From Chelydra serpentina (Eukaryota > Chordata > Testudines > Chelydridae): a stretch of 64,000 nt of DNA. A program made the translations under genes and the position numbers. The stretch spans positions 25,671,001 through 25,735,000 of the forward strand of contig JBAIAC010000004.1 of assembly GCA_037349315.1 (NCBI GenBank). Reading direction: 5' to 3'. How positions within the stretch are numbered: position 1 is the stretch's first letter; each line of letters opens with the position of its first letter. The notes below the pieces were generated by a model. It saw only the letters and a list, made by a program, of their open reading frames with translations, made no database searches and was not told where the DNA came from. Shown piece after piece: positions 23,062-33,395 of the stretch.

Positions 23062-24191
23062 TGTGACGGGTTGGGGCCACAGAGACCTGCTTGGTGCTGC
23101 CACCTGGTGTGCCAAGGCTACTTCTGCCCCTGCTTCCAAGCCTTTTCCAGCTTGGGACTCCCAAATCCTGTCTGTTTTGAGCCAGATTCCACTGATCTGC
23201 TGCAAACACAGACCCAGGTCCGAACCAAGTCCTCTCACCACTGTAAGGCCCCTGGAAGCGCTCTTGCCTTTGACACCCAGCTGCTCAACTCCAAGGAGGT
23301 TCAAACCCTTAATAAATCCGTTTTACCCTGTATAAAGCTTATACAGGGTAAACTCATAAACAGTTCGCCTTCTATTTCACAGATAGAAAGTATGCACACC
23401 TGTTTGCTCTCCCTTTGCACTAACTCGTACTCAAGGAAACTTAATAAGTAAAAAGTGATTTTAATAAGTACAAAAAATAGGATATAAGTGAGTTCAATTA
23501 GTGACAGACAGAACAAAGCAAGTTACTTAGTAAAATAAAATAAAACACGCACATCTACGTCTATTCAAAGTTAACACAGATAAAAGCCTCACCAGATTCG
23601 GATATTTTCCTTTTTACAGGCTGTAGAATTAGCCTAGGTCCAGTAGCCGCACCCCCTAGTGTCTTTGTCCTTTGTTCAGTTCCCCTCAGGAATGTGCTTG
23701 GGGGGGTGGAGAACCTCTCCCTTTAGCCAGCTGAAGCCAAAATGGAAGGGTCTTGCAAGGGCTTTTATAGCCTTTCTTCCTCTCCCTGCGTAGGATCCAG
23801 TTGCCCTGGAGTTTTGGGATCACATGGGCAAGTCACCTGCCCATGCGCCCTAACCAGTCTAACCAGTTGCATTCCAGACCCGGCCCCAATGTGGATTGGG
23901 GTCTGCAACGTCTTTTGTCTGTCAAGTGCTCGCATTTAACAGGCATTCTTTGCTCCAAAGATGATCCCATGCACTTACAAAGGCGATGTACAAAACCAGC
24001 AAATATAAAACCAATCTTCATAACTCCAACTACAACAATGATACATGCATACAAACAGGAGGAGTAAATTCAGTAGGTCATAACTTTCACAGAGACATGT
24101 TACATAGCACATGTAGCATAAAACATATTTTAGTTACATATATACATCTATAAGCATCTCCCCATAAAGTTTTATGGGGAACACCGTCACA
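23062..24191 (-). repeat. 3' LTR of the gypsy element
   Basis: Ends TGTGACGG and CCGTCACA. On the minus strand U3 starts at 24191, a TATAAAAG box lies at 23769-23762, and the conserved 27-bp hairpin at 23324-23350 is downstream. The last 105 bases of the Gag-protease frame run into U3. Confidence 0.9.
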
Positions 24192-26816
24192 CCCTCCTCC
24201 TGAACTTACTGCCAGAGACTTGGACACTGTCCATGGCGGAGGCAGTACACATAAAGCCCCTTCAGTACCGGCACACCACATGGTGTCATTCGTAATGGTT
24301 TTAGCAAAATGCGAGGTTCCTGGTCCCCGGGCGCCTGAAAATGGGTTGGGGTGTAGTATTGCTAACAGGATACAGATAGCAATACCTGTTAAGGCGTAGG
24401 AACCTCGGCATTTAGCTCTCAGTGCCATGAGGCGGCGTGCCTCAGTTTCCCCTTTCACACAGCAGCCTGGGCCTGTTGTGCTTTTGCTGTTGTGCCAAGC
24501 TTCCAGCCGGTTACCCAATATAGGCCGACAGGTAACATGTTTGTACGACCGTGGGGTCACCATCCCAAGCAGGTACAACAGTTTTTCCCACCAATCAGGT
24601 ATGTTCCCCATCTTGAAAGGGTTGACCCTCAGTGCTAACTCCTTTGTTATAACCCACAGATGAAGTAGGGAAAGACACAGGATTACCCACCCGTCTGTGT
24701 ATCCTGGTAGGCACTCTGATGCAGATTCTTCTGCCTCTTTGGAGCAGGCTCCTGAATCAGGCATGGGTTTGAGGTTCTGGCAAGGAAAGGGTGTACTGCA
24801 ACCCGGCCTGCCCTCGGCCCCTCCCTCTAGAATTTCTCTGGGCTGGTTCCCATCCCCTTGTGTGGCTTCACCCATGCAGAGACTCGCTCCCTTCTGCTTT
24901 GAAGAGAGAGGTTTGCCTCCTACCCGTGTAGCAAGAACAACCTCTTTCTTGGACACCCCAGTATCTGTTCCCAACAGGTCAGCTGGACGGACTCCCCCCT
25001 CCAGGAGGTCTGACCCCCAGCTTTCCATTCTAACCTGATCCACAGGAGAGGGGTCTGGCATCTGAAATGCAGACTTTTCACCCTCCTCCTGGGCAAGATC
25101 CCCCTGACAAAAGGTGGGCGGGCTCTCCGGCCCCCCCTCACCTTCCCTCCCTGGGCCTCTGTCTGGGCCAGACACTCCCATGTCCCCCTGAAGAGAAGGT
25201 GACCCTGGTCCAGCTGTGGGCTCCCAGCTGCAAGCTAAGATACACCCTTCAGTGGCCCGCAAAATTCCCCCCTTGCTATGAGGTAGAACATTCCCCTCCC
25301 CCGGGGAGATGATTACAGGACAGGAACTGGCCACAGCCACCCCTGCCGCCACAGCTGCAGTCCCTGTGACTTCGCCCCCCCCTCTGGGGTTTTCAGCACC
25401 AGGTTCCTGCTTGCTGCCACCCAGCCCTGGGACAGATTCTGCCACAGCAAAGAAATCATTTCCCAGTAGAAACGGTGCAAAATTGTGTGACACTGTTGCC
25501 ACAGTTAGCTTAGCCTGCAAGTTTTCCGTTTGCATGTGTACTTTTGCCATAGGTGCAATGACTTTGTAGCCACCCACCAGCTCCAATTCTGCCACTTTAC
25601 CCGGCAACCAATCCTTCTCTTGGATCAGGTCCCTCCTGACTATAGAAATTTCAGCACCTGTATCTCTCAACCCAGTGATTACCTTCCCATTCAGTCTAAC
25701 AGCATGCACATGCTCACTGCTTGGTGGTGTAGAAGTCAACTTCACAAACCCTGTGTGGAAAGAGGCAGCAGCTTCATGGGCCGCTTGAGGCCTGTCTTCA
25801 CTCAGCAGGGGACACCTATCTCTCAGGTGCTCGGTGGACTTACATCGATAGCACCTCCTGGGCTCCTCTGATTGTACAGGGAATTTGGGACGAGTACTAG
25901 GGGAATGGGGAGGTGAGCGCCCAGCCTCCTTTTTCCCAGGGGTAACACGGTGACTCTGTTTTCCTTCGACCCTGTACCCCTCTGCCAGTGGTTTATGCTT
26001 AATTGCAGCTTGCGCCTGCTCATAAGAGTCTGCAAACCCAGCTAATTCACTAACTGCTTTTACCTGTTTGTCCCACAAGTACTGTTTTACATCATCACTG
26101 CACATATTCAGGAATTGTTCCTGAGCAACCAAATCACACATTCCCTCAAAGCTTGTGATGCCTTTTCCCCTCACCCACTTATCTACCAGAACTGTCATTT
26201 CATTTGCATAAGCCAGGTAACTTAACCCATCTCCCCTCTTAAGACTCCTGAATTTAACCCTGTAGGTTTCAGGTGTAACCTGAAACTGTTTCAAAACCAG
26301 TTCCTTAAATTTACCATAATTGGAGGCATCCCCAATGGGCATCTTATTGAATATGTCCAGAGCTCTGCCAGTCAATTTGGCTATCAAGGTGGTCATTTTT
26401 TGATCTTCAGGGATCGCATGGAGGGAGCACAGTCTCTCGAAGGTGATAAAATATTCGGCTATATCCTTGGATTCATCATACTGGGGGCATAGACGCTCCC
26501 ATTTGGGGATTTTTGGGGAAGCGGAGCCGGACGCTGAAGGGTTGCGACTCTTCAACTCTGCAACAGCCAGTTCATGCTTCTGGGCCTCCATAGCTCTCTT
26601 GTGGGCCGCCTCCTCCCGGATTCTTTCTGCTTCCATAGCTCTCTTGTGGGCCGCCTCCTCCCGGATTCTTTCTGCTTCCATAGCTCTCTTGTGGGCTTCT
26701 GTCTCTGCACTAATTTCCAGCGTACGTAATTCGATTCGTCTCCGATGTTCGTTTTCTTTCTCTGTTATTTCGAGTCTGGCAAGATCCAGTTTTACCGTGG
26801 CCTCGCTTACAGACAT
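24087..26816 (-). CDS. Gypsy Gag-protease polyprotein with SCAN-like segment, pol deleted
   Basis: The 909-codon frame starts at 26816, about 290 bases after the 5' LTR. Residues 1-90 are charged and coiled-coil-like, with a 15-residue repeat (HKRAMEAERIREEAA). Residues about 105-270 form the Gag capsid region. Its second half (from VTPETYRVKF to AQEQFLNM and DKQVKAVSEL) resembles a SCAN domain. A zinc knuckle C322-X2-C325-X4-H330-X4-C335 would bind RNA. A retropepsin-like protease follows, with D385-T-G and LLGND near 450. The remaining 440 residues are low-complexity and proline/glycine-rich, then two hydrophobic stretches (WVILCLSLLHLWVI; ALTGIAICILLAIL). The frame crosses the purine tract into U3. 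No catalytic pol motif occurs, so the post-protease part probably reflects a deletion joining spacer to 3' sequence. Whether it is translated is unknown. Confidence 0.85.
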   Translation of the reverse strand: MSVSEATVKLDLARLEITEKENEHRRRIELRTLEISAETEAHKRAMEAERIREEAAHKRAMEAERIREEAAHKRAMEAQKHELAVAELKSRNPSASGSASPKIPKWERLCPQYDESKDIAEYFITFERLCSLHAIPEDQKMTTLIAKLTGRALDIFNKMPIGDASNYGKFKELVLKQFQVTPETYRVKFRSLKRGDGLSYLAYANEMTVLVDKWVRGKGITSFEGMCDLVAQEQFLNMCSDDVKQYLWDKQVKAVSELAGFADSYEQAQAAIKHKPLAEGYRVEGKQSHRVTPGKKEAGRSPPHSPSTRPKFPVQSEEPRRCYRCKSTEHLRDRCPLLSEDRPQAAHEAAASFHTGFVKLTSTPPSSEHVHAVRLNGKVITGLRDTGAEISIVRRDLIQEKDWLPGKVAELELVGGYKVIAPMAKVHMQTENLQAKLTVATVSHNFAPFLLGNDFFAVAESVPGLGGSKQEPGAENPRGGGEVTGTAAVAAGVAVASSCPVIISPGEGNVLPHSKGGILRATEGCILACSWEPTAGPGSPSLQGDMGVSGPDRGPGREGEGGPESPPTFCQGDLAQEEGEKSAFQMPDPSPVDQVRMESWGSDLLEGGVRPADLLGTDTGVSKKEVVLATRVGGKPLSSKQKGASLCMGEATQGDGNQPREILEGGAEGRPGCSTPFPCQNLKPMPDSGACSKEAEESASECLPGYTDGWVILCLSLLHLWVITKELALRVNPFKMGNIPDWWEKLLYLLGMVTPRSYKHVTCRPILGNRLEAWHNSKSTTGPGCCVKGETEARRLMALRAKCRGSYALTGIAICILLAILHPNPFSGARGPGTSHFAKTITNDTMWCAGTEGALCVLPPPWTVSKSLAVSSGGGCDGVPHKTLWGDAYRCIYVTKICFMLHVLCNMSL
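24192..24201 (-). other. Polypurine tract
   Basis: Read on the minus strand it is AGGAGGAGGG directly against TGTGACGG of the 3' LTR, the position expected for the plus-strand DNA primer of LTR elements. Confidence 0.8.
26591..26698 (-). repeat. 45-bp tandem repeat in gag
   Basis: Two exact 45-bp units (26591-26635, 26636-26680) and the start of a third. They encode the 15-residue heptad-like repeat in the Gag coiled coil. The unit length keeps the reading frame. Confidence 0.85.
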
Positions 26817-27088
26817 CTTATTGCTGTCTGGTGCTGGGCCACGCCCCTCTGCAGTTCACTGAAACTGGACTGCACTCAGATCAGGAGCTCTTCAGTTAAG
26901 AGACTTTCCCAGCTTCCCCGATCTTCACTCTTACTTATTTGATTTCCTTTTCTGTCCCTACTTCCCTTACCCGAAATAAGCAAACAGAAAATAACAAACC
27001 AGTAACCACTTTGTCTGTTTTCCAGCCACCACACTTAAAACTCACTTAAAATCACTACCAGTACGTCAAAGCAATCAGCTGTGCACAG

Positions 27089-27107
27089 ATCCTGCTCGAC
27101 TACGCCA
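27089..27107 (-). other. tRNA primer-binding site, serine-like
   Basis: One base inside the 5' LTR the minus strand reads TGGCGTAGTCGAGCAGGAT. It starts with TGG, complementary to a tRNA CCA end. It matches the 3' end expected of a serine tRNA (…CCTGCCGACTACG-CCA) with one extra base. The tRNA identity is from memory of vertebrate Ser tRNAs. Confidence 0.65.
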
Positions 27108-27108
27108 C

Positions 27109-28238
27109 TGTGACGGGTTGGGGCCACAGAGACCTGCTTGGTGCTGCCACCTGGTGTGCCAAGGCTACTTCTGCCCCTGCTTCCAAGCCTTTTCCAGCTT
27201 GGGACTCCCAAATCCTGTCTGTTTTGAGCCAGATTCCACTGATCTGCTGCAAACACAGACCCAGGTCCGAACCAAGTCCTCTCACCACTGTAAGGCCCCT
27301 GGAAGCGCTCTTGCCTTTGACACCCAGCTGCTCAACTCCAAGGAGGTTCAAACCCTTAATAAATCCGTTTTACCCTGTATAAAGCTTATACAGGGTAAAC
27401 TCATAAACAGTTCGCCTTCTATTTCACAGATAGAAAGTATGCACACCTGTTTGCTCTCCCTTTGCACTAACTCGTACTCAAGGAAACTTAATAAGTAAAA
27501 AGTGATTTTAATAAGTACAAAAAATAGGATATAAGTGAGTTCAATTAGTGACAGACAGAACAAAGCAAGTTACTTAGTAAAATAAAATAAAACACGCACG
27601 TCTACGTCTATTCAAAGTTAACACAGATAAAAGCCTCACCAGATTCGGATATTTTCCTTTTTACAGGCTGTAGAATTAGCCTAGGTCCAGTAGCCGCACC
27701 CCCTAGTGTCTTTGTCCTTTGTTCAGTTCCCCTCAGGAATGTGCTTGGGGGGGTGGAGAACCTCTCCCTTTAGCCAGCTGAAGCCAAAATGGAAGGGTCT
27801 TGCAAGGGCTTTTATAGCCTTTCTTCTTCTCCCTGCGTAGGATCCAGTTGCCCTGGAGTTTTGGGATCACATGGGCAAGTCACCTGCCCATGCGCCCTAA
27901 CCAGTCTAGCCAGTTGCATTCCAGACCCGGCCCCAATGTGGATTGGGGTCTGCAACGTCTTTTGTCTGTCAAGTGCTCGCATTTAACAGGCATTCTTTGC
28001 TCCAAAGATGATCCCATGCACTTACAAAGGCGATGTACAAAACCAGCAAATATAAAACCAATCTTCATAACTCCAACTACAACAATGATACATGCATACA
28101 AACAGGAGGAGTAAATTCAGTAGGTCATAACTTTCACAGAGACATGTTACATGGCACATGTAGCATAAAACATATTTTAGTTACATATATACATCTATAA
28201 GCATCTCCCCATAAAGTTTTATGGGGAACACCATCACA
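27109..28238 (-). repeat. 5' LTR of the gypsy element
   Basis: Exactly the same length as the left LTR. The five differences from the left copy are near 27600, 27827, 27909, 28152 and 28233; all look like single transitions. TATAAAAG is at 27816-27809 and the hairpin at 27371-27397. Confidence 0.9.
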
Positions 28239-30735
28239 GGTCCATCTAGCTCAGTGTCCTGTCTTCCGACAATGGCCAATGCCAGGTGCCCCAGAGGGAA
28301 TGAACGGAACAGGTAATCACCAAGCTATCCATCCCTTGGTGCCCATTCCCAGCTTCTGGCAAAATGAGGCTAAGGACACCATCCCTGCCCATCCTGTCTA
28401 ATAGTCATTGATGGACCTATCCTCCATGAATTTATCTAGTTCTTTTTTGAACCCTGTTATAGTCTTGGCCTTCACAACATTCTCTGGCAAGGAGGTCCAC
28501 AGGTTGACTGTGCGTTGCGTGAAAAAAATACCTCCTTTTGCTTGTTTTAAACTGGGTGCCTATTAATTTCATTTGATGGCCCCTAGTTCTTGTGTTATGA
28601 GGAGTAAATAATACTTCCTTTTTTACTTTCTCAACACCAGTCATGATTTTATAGACCTCTATCGCATCCCCCCTTAGTCGTCTCTTTTCCAACCTGAAAA
28701 GTCCCAGTCATATTCATCTCTCCTAATACGGCAGCCCTTCCATACCCTTAATCATTTTGTTGCCCTTTTCTGAACCTTTTCCAAGTCCAATATATCTTTT
28801 TTAAGAGGGAGTGACCACATCTTCACACATTAGTCAAGTCGTGGGCGTACCATGGATTTCTATAGAGACAATCTGATATTTATCCCTCTCTTAATGATTA
28901 CCAACATTCTGTTCACTTTTTTGACTGCCGCTGCACATTGAGTGGATGTTTTCAGAGAAATATCCACAATGACTCCGAGATCTCTTTCTTGAGTGGTAAA
29001 AGTTAATTTAGACTCCATCATTGTATATGTACAGTTTGGATTATGTTTTCCAATGTGCATTACTTTGCATTTATCCACACTGAATTTCATCTGCCATTTT
29101 GTTGCCCAGTCACCCAGTTTTGTGAGATCCTTTTGTAGCTCTTCACAGTCTGTGTGGGACTTAACTATCTTTAGTAATTTTGTATCATTTGCAAATTTTG
29201 CCACCTCACTATTTACCCCATTTTCCAGATCGTTTATGAATATGTTGAATATGACTGGGCCCAGTGCAGACCTCTGGGGGGACACTGCAATTTACCTCTC
29301 TCCACTCTGAAAACTGACCATTTATTCCTATCCTTTGTTTCCTATCTTTTAACCAATTACTAATCCATGAGAGAACCTTCCTTCTTATCCCTTGACTGCT
29401 TACTTTGCTTACGAGCCTTTGGTGAGGGACCTTGTCAAAGGCTTTCTGAAAATCTAAATACACTATATCCACTGGATTCCCCTTGTCCACATACTTGTTG
29501 ACCCCCTCAAAGAATTCTAGTAGATTGGTGAGGAATGATTTCCCTTTACAAAAACCATGTTGACTACTCCCCAACAAATTATGCTCATCTATGTGTCTGA
29601 CAATTGTGATCTTTACTGTAGTTTCAACCAGTTTGCCCAGTACTGACGTCAGGCTTACCGGTCTGTAATTGCCGGGGTCACCTCTGGAGCCCTTTTTAAA
29701 AATTGACATCACATTACCTAACCTCCAGTCATTTGGTACAGAAGCTTATTTAAATGATCTGAAATTAAATGCTACAGTGTTGGGCCGCTGTGCTGTTTTC
29801 CCCGCCACAGGGATGTTAAATTTAATTATATTATGGTCATTAATACCAAGCGGTCCAGCTATATTCACCTCTTGGACCTGATCTTGTGCTCCACTTAGGA
29901 CTAAATCAAGAATTGCCTCTCCTCTTGTGGGTTCCAGGACTAGTTGCTCCAAGAAGAAGTCATTTAAGATGTCAAGAAACTTTATCTCTGCATCCCTTCC
30001 TGAGGTGACATGTACCCAGTCAATATGGGGATAGTTGAAATCCCCCATTATTATTAAGTTTTTTATTTTAATAGCCTCTCTAATCTCCCTGAGCATTTCA
30101 CAGTTACTATCACCATCCTTTTTCAGGTGGTCTGTAATAGATCCCTGTTGCTATATTCTTATTATTCAAGCATGGAATTACTATCCATAGCGATTCTATG
30201 GTACAGTTTGGTTCATTTAAGATTTTTACTTCATTTCATTCTAAGCTTTCTTTCACATATCGTGCTACTCCCCCACTAGCATGACCTATTCTGTCCTTCC
30301 GATATATTTTGTACCCTGGTATTACTGTGTCCCATTGATTATCTTCATTCCACCAAGTTTCTGTGATTCCTATTATATCAATATCCTCATTTAATTCGAG
30401 GCACTCTAGTTAGCCCATCTTATTATTTAGACTTCTAGTGTTGGTATAAGCACTTTAAAATCTTGTCACTTATTAGCTGATGTAATTGAATGAGACTTTT
30501 TTCTTTTAACTGTTTCTCATCAGATCCTACCTGTATTTTATCATCTTCCATCCTCTCCTCCTTATTAGAAAATAGGGAATCTCCATTTATAGATCCTCCC
30601 CTAAGGGATGTCCGAACCACATGCTCCTCTGCACCTGTTGGCCTTCCCCCAGCCCTTAGTTTAAAAACTGCTCTATGGCCTTTTTAATTTTAATCGACAG
30701 CCATCTGGTCCCATTTTAGTTTAGATGGCACCCCC
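28239..30735 (-). mobile_element. CR1 LINE copy B, main part
   Basis: Minus-strand CR1 of a different subfamily from copies A and C. It runs from the 3' region ('ggtccatctagctcagtgtc') through reverse transcriptase to endonuclease and a 5' flank ending near 'tagtttagatggcaccc'. The gypsy insertion removed nothing except by duplicating GGTCC. An internal deletion joins endonuclease to reverse transcriptase near 29713-29745. Confidence 0.85.
28860..30096 (-). pseudogene. CR1 ORF2 remnant: endonuclease and reverse transcriptase
   Basis: From right to left: 30096-29746 is an AP-type endonuclease segment with IIMGDFNYPHIDW and GINDHNII. 29712-29209 is reverse transcriptase with FKKGSRGDPGNYRPVSLTS, QHGFCKGKSFLTNL and VYLDFQKAFDKVPH, keeping the motif A Asp. 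29285-28860 has FINDLENG and motif C reading KFANDTKLL, where the usual FADD is FAND. One of the two catalytic Asp residues is therefore lost. About 34 bases separate the two domains where roughly a hundred or more codons are expected, so the linker is deleted. Confidence 0.85.
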
Positions 30736-31264
30736 AGAACAGCAGATCTTGGGATACTAGGCCCCAAAGCAGTCCACCTCATATCTGCCCACAAGCCAGA
30801 GACCTTGGAAGCTCTGGGATCTGTGACTTTGGGGGAGTTTGTGTAAGCCTTCTGCAGTGGGCTCAATTTCACACCAACAGTTATATTTCACAGTATGGTT
30901 AGTAGAAATTGAATAGTTTTATTTGAAAGTTACAAAAAAAAAGTTCCCTTGATAAGTTTTATTTAAATTAGGACACTTCCTAAGGGAAAGAACTTCAGAT
31001 AAGAATAAAGATACCACATAGGCATATGCATGTGGTGACATTTCAGTTTAATTAGGAGGACCACTGTACAAACATTTGTTGTTAATATCAAAACAAGTCT
31101 GATTCCAGACTGCTGCTAGCAATAAAATTAAAATAAGGTGAATAGATGATGCATGAGGCTGGCAATGCCTGAAACCAGACTGTTTTGTGCTAAATCCAAA
31201 GAGCAAAATTCACCTCTGCACAGAGGGACAGCAAAAGATCTATGTATAAGTACCATCTGAGCCG
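30736..31264. other. Unassigned non-coding sequence
   Basis: No gene or repeat recognised between the 5' edge of CR1 copy B and the next MIR. Confidence 0.5.
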
Positions 31265-31480
31265 TCCAGAGAGATAGAGTGGTGATGCAGACAGGATAAT
31301 GGCCTGCTATTCAAGAGACCTGGGTCCTCTTCCCAACTCTGCTGCTCTCTTGGTTGTATGACCATGGGCTGGTCACTTTTCTGCCTCAGCTTCTGTGAAA
31401 TGGTGCTCTCTTCCTCATAAAGCCCTCTGAGACCTGCGGATGATAAGAACCATATCAAAGAATGTTATATTATTATTAAA
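31265..31480 (+). repeat. MIR-type SINE
   Basis: Blocks in order: 'gcctgctattcaagagacct', 'gggtcctcttcccaactctg', 'ttgtatgaccatgggctggt', 'ctgcctcagcttctgtgaaa', then 'aaagccctctgagacctgcg'. Decayed but colinear with the MIR at 11512. Confidence 0.7.
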
Positions 31481-31737
31481 TGAGATGCAAGTGGTGAGGT
31501 GACCTTCTGGTGGCATCCTGGACAAGGGGTGAATTTCACTCAGTTAAAACAATTGCATTTACATTTACCTGTATCAGGACCTCCTGTTCAGATGACAGCA
31601 TTAACAAGCCATCAATCAGTTGTGGAAGGGATGTCAAGGCAAAAGGAATTAGAATTCAGTGCAGTGACTGCCATTAAAAAAACCTCTTTACCAACACATA
31701 CCACAGAGGTATCTATCCCTCTCAGCTGTGACTCTCA

Positions 31738-31962
31738 TTATGGTAACATCTGAGCACCTCACAATCTTCCATATATTTATCCTTACAATGCCCCTATGTG
31801 GTAGGCAAGTGCTATTATCTCCCTTCTGCAGATAGGGAACTGAGCCACAAAGAGACTTGCCAAAGGTCACCAAGAGAGGACATGCTGAAGTAGGGAATTA
31901 AACATGGGTCCCCTGAGCCCTAAGGTACCACTCCAACCACTGAACCATCCTTCCTCTCCAAT
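31738..31962 (+). repeat. L2/MIR-like 3' region
   Basis: It holds 'gagcacctcacaatcttcca', 'tatctcccttctgcagatag', 'gggaactgagccacaaagag', 'cttgccaaaggtcacc' and 'accactgaaccatcc', the usual order of an L2-related tail. Confidence 0.65.
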
Positions 31963-33301
31963 CAGAGCCTCTCAGATACTTCACTTGCCTCTAGATTCCA
32001 AAAATGGTAAAATACGATGATGTGCCCTATGCCAGTGTATGGTAACTATTGGCAAATTCCAATTTTTAAGGATGACCACACGATATGCAAAGCAATAGCT
32101 ATTTTGGTAGCCACTCAGCTGCCTTCAAAAGCTTTGACCTGGCTTCATTCTCTAGACTGATGCCAAATATTCATACTGATGGTTTGCTTTATGATCTGTG
32201 TGTGAAACTGGGACATAATATGGGATAACACAGCATGTTTACAAAGTTGTTGGTGGGAAATACAGTGAGATGCAGCATAGAGAAGTCTCTATGAACAAAT
32301 AACACACATATACTGTAGGGCAGAGGGTGGTTTCCCCTCTGCACCTGTAGGACATTAAGGAAATATTATGTGCTTTCTTACTCTGTACAGGCAGCCCAGA
32401 TTTCTGGTTATGTCATGGTGAAGTTAGGAGTCACTTTGAGCCAGCTACTGTCCCTTCCATGCAGGTGGTCAGGAAATGGCCAGGTGGAGCCTTGTCTCTG
32501 CCACCCCACCTCGCCCCCACCCCTTACCCCCCCACACACACACACTACAGTAGGTGATGCAGCTGAGCCAGCTCTGAGGTGGAAGTAATGTGCACCACGT
32601 AAATGGCTGGCCAAAATTACACCGATGCTGGAGCTATAGAGCTATAGAGTAAACCAGGGACCAGAGTCACGGTTTGGTCCAGAAGCAGTGCAGTTACCCA
32701 GACCTTGAGGTCCACAATCAAGCCCTGTATAAGCTTCTAACCCAGAAAATGGCAGCACCAGAAATCCTTCAGCTTTCCCAAACCAGCAGTGGTACAGAAG
32801 ATGAAATTTCAAAGCACACTAGTTGTTCTTAGTTGTTCATCTGCGGCACCTTAAACAGATTAAAAGCCATGGAAATAAGTGCTAACATAACGTACTCGGC
32901 AGTGCAAGTCTTGGAAAAATCTCTATTTTTTAAACTCTCCTTTCATTATTCGTGTATAGTGGTTGCCACTGAAGTATTGACTTTCAATGTTGACCACTGT
33001 CCATGCACAATCAGATCAATATACTGAATTATCTACAAGACTCTAAAGTCTCTGCAATTAAATGATTTAATGTGAAACAAATATTCTATATCACACATCC
33101 TTAGATACCATTGGATATGGGTGGATTTCCTCTGCTTTCTGAACTATCACTAAGAGGCAGCCAGAATGTTCAGTGAAGAGAGTGAGAGTGAGAGTATTTT
33201 GTATCACCAAAATACATCACAGTACAGTAGGAAACAAAAAACAGAATTTTTAATGCATCATGTCAGAATAAGTAGTTGCTTTGTAAATGGTGAATTCTCT
33301 G
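31963..33301. other. Unassigned non-coding sequence
   Basis: No gene recognised. A C-rich/CA run near 32510-32550 is low-complexity. 'gagctatagagctatagagt' near 32630 is a short tandem duplication. Confidence 0.5.
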
Positions 33302-33395
33302 TAACTTGAAGTCTTCAAACCATGAATTGAGGACTTCAGTTACCCAAGCCAGAGGTTAGGGTCTATTACAGGAGTGGGTGGGTGAGATTCTGTGG
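33302..33395 (+). repeat. Older CR1 tail, left piece
   Basis: From 'aacttgaagtcttcaaacca' to 'gggtgagattctgtgg' it matches 38182-38278. It stops where CR1 copy C begins and resumes at 35134. Confidence 0.75.

Larger units (their letters stand above)
23062..28238 (-). mobile_element. Ty3/gypsy LTR element lacking pol (Gag-protease only)
   Basis: Two LTRs of 1130 bp flank a 2.9-kb interior and face the minus strand. The target duplication GGTCC (23057-23061, 28239-28243) is intact. The LTRs differ at only five positions that I can find, about 99.6% identity, so insertion is recent. A tRNA-primer site next to the right LTR, a purine tract next to the left LTR and one open 909-codon Gag-protease frame are present. 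No reverse transcriptase, RNase H or integrase is encoded. It would need enzymes from a full relative. The layout resembles terminal-repeat Gag-only elements (TR-GAG) described in plants. The Gag resembles the Gmr1-like gypsy lineage linked to the origin of the SCAN domain. Confidence 0.9.

Noticed and set aside
23071..23451. 126-codon frame repeated at 27118-27498
   Set aside because: Lies within the two LTRs, so duplication is explained; no protein-like composition.
24087..24760. Hydrophobic C-terminus of the gypsy frame as an envelope gene
   Set aside because: No signal peptide, cleavage site or cysteine pattern of an envelope protein; better explained as 3' non-coding sequence left open after the pol deletion.
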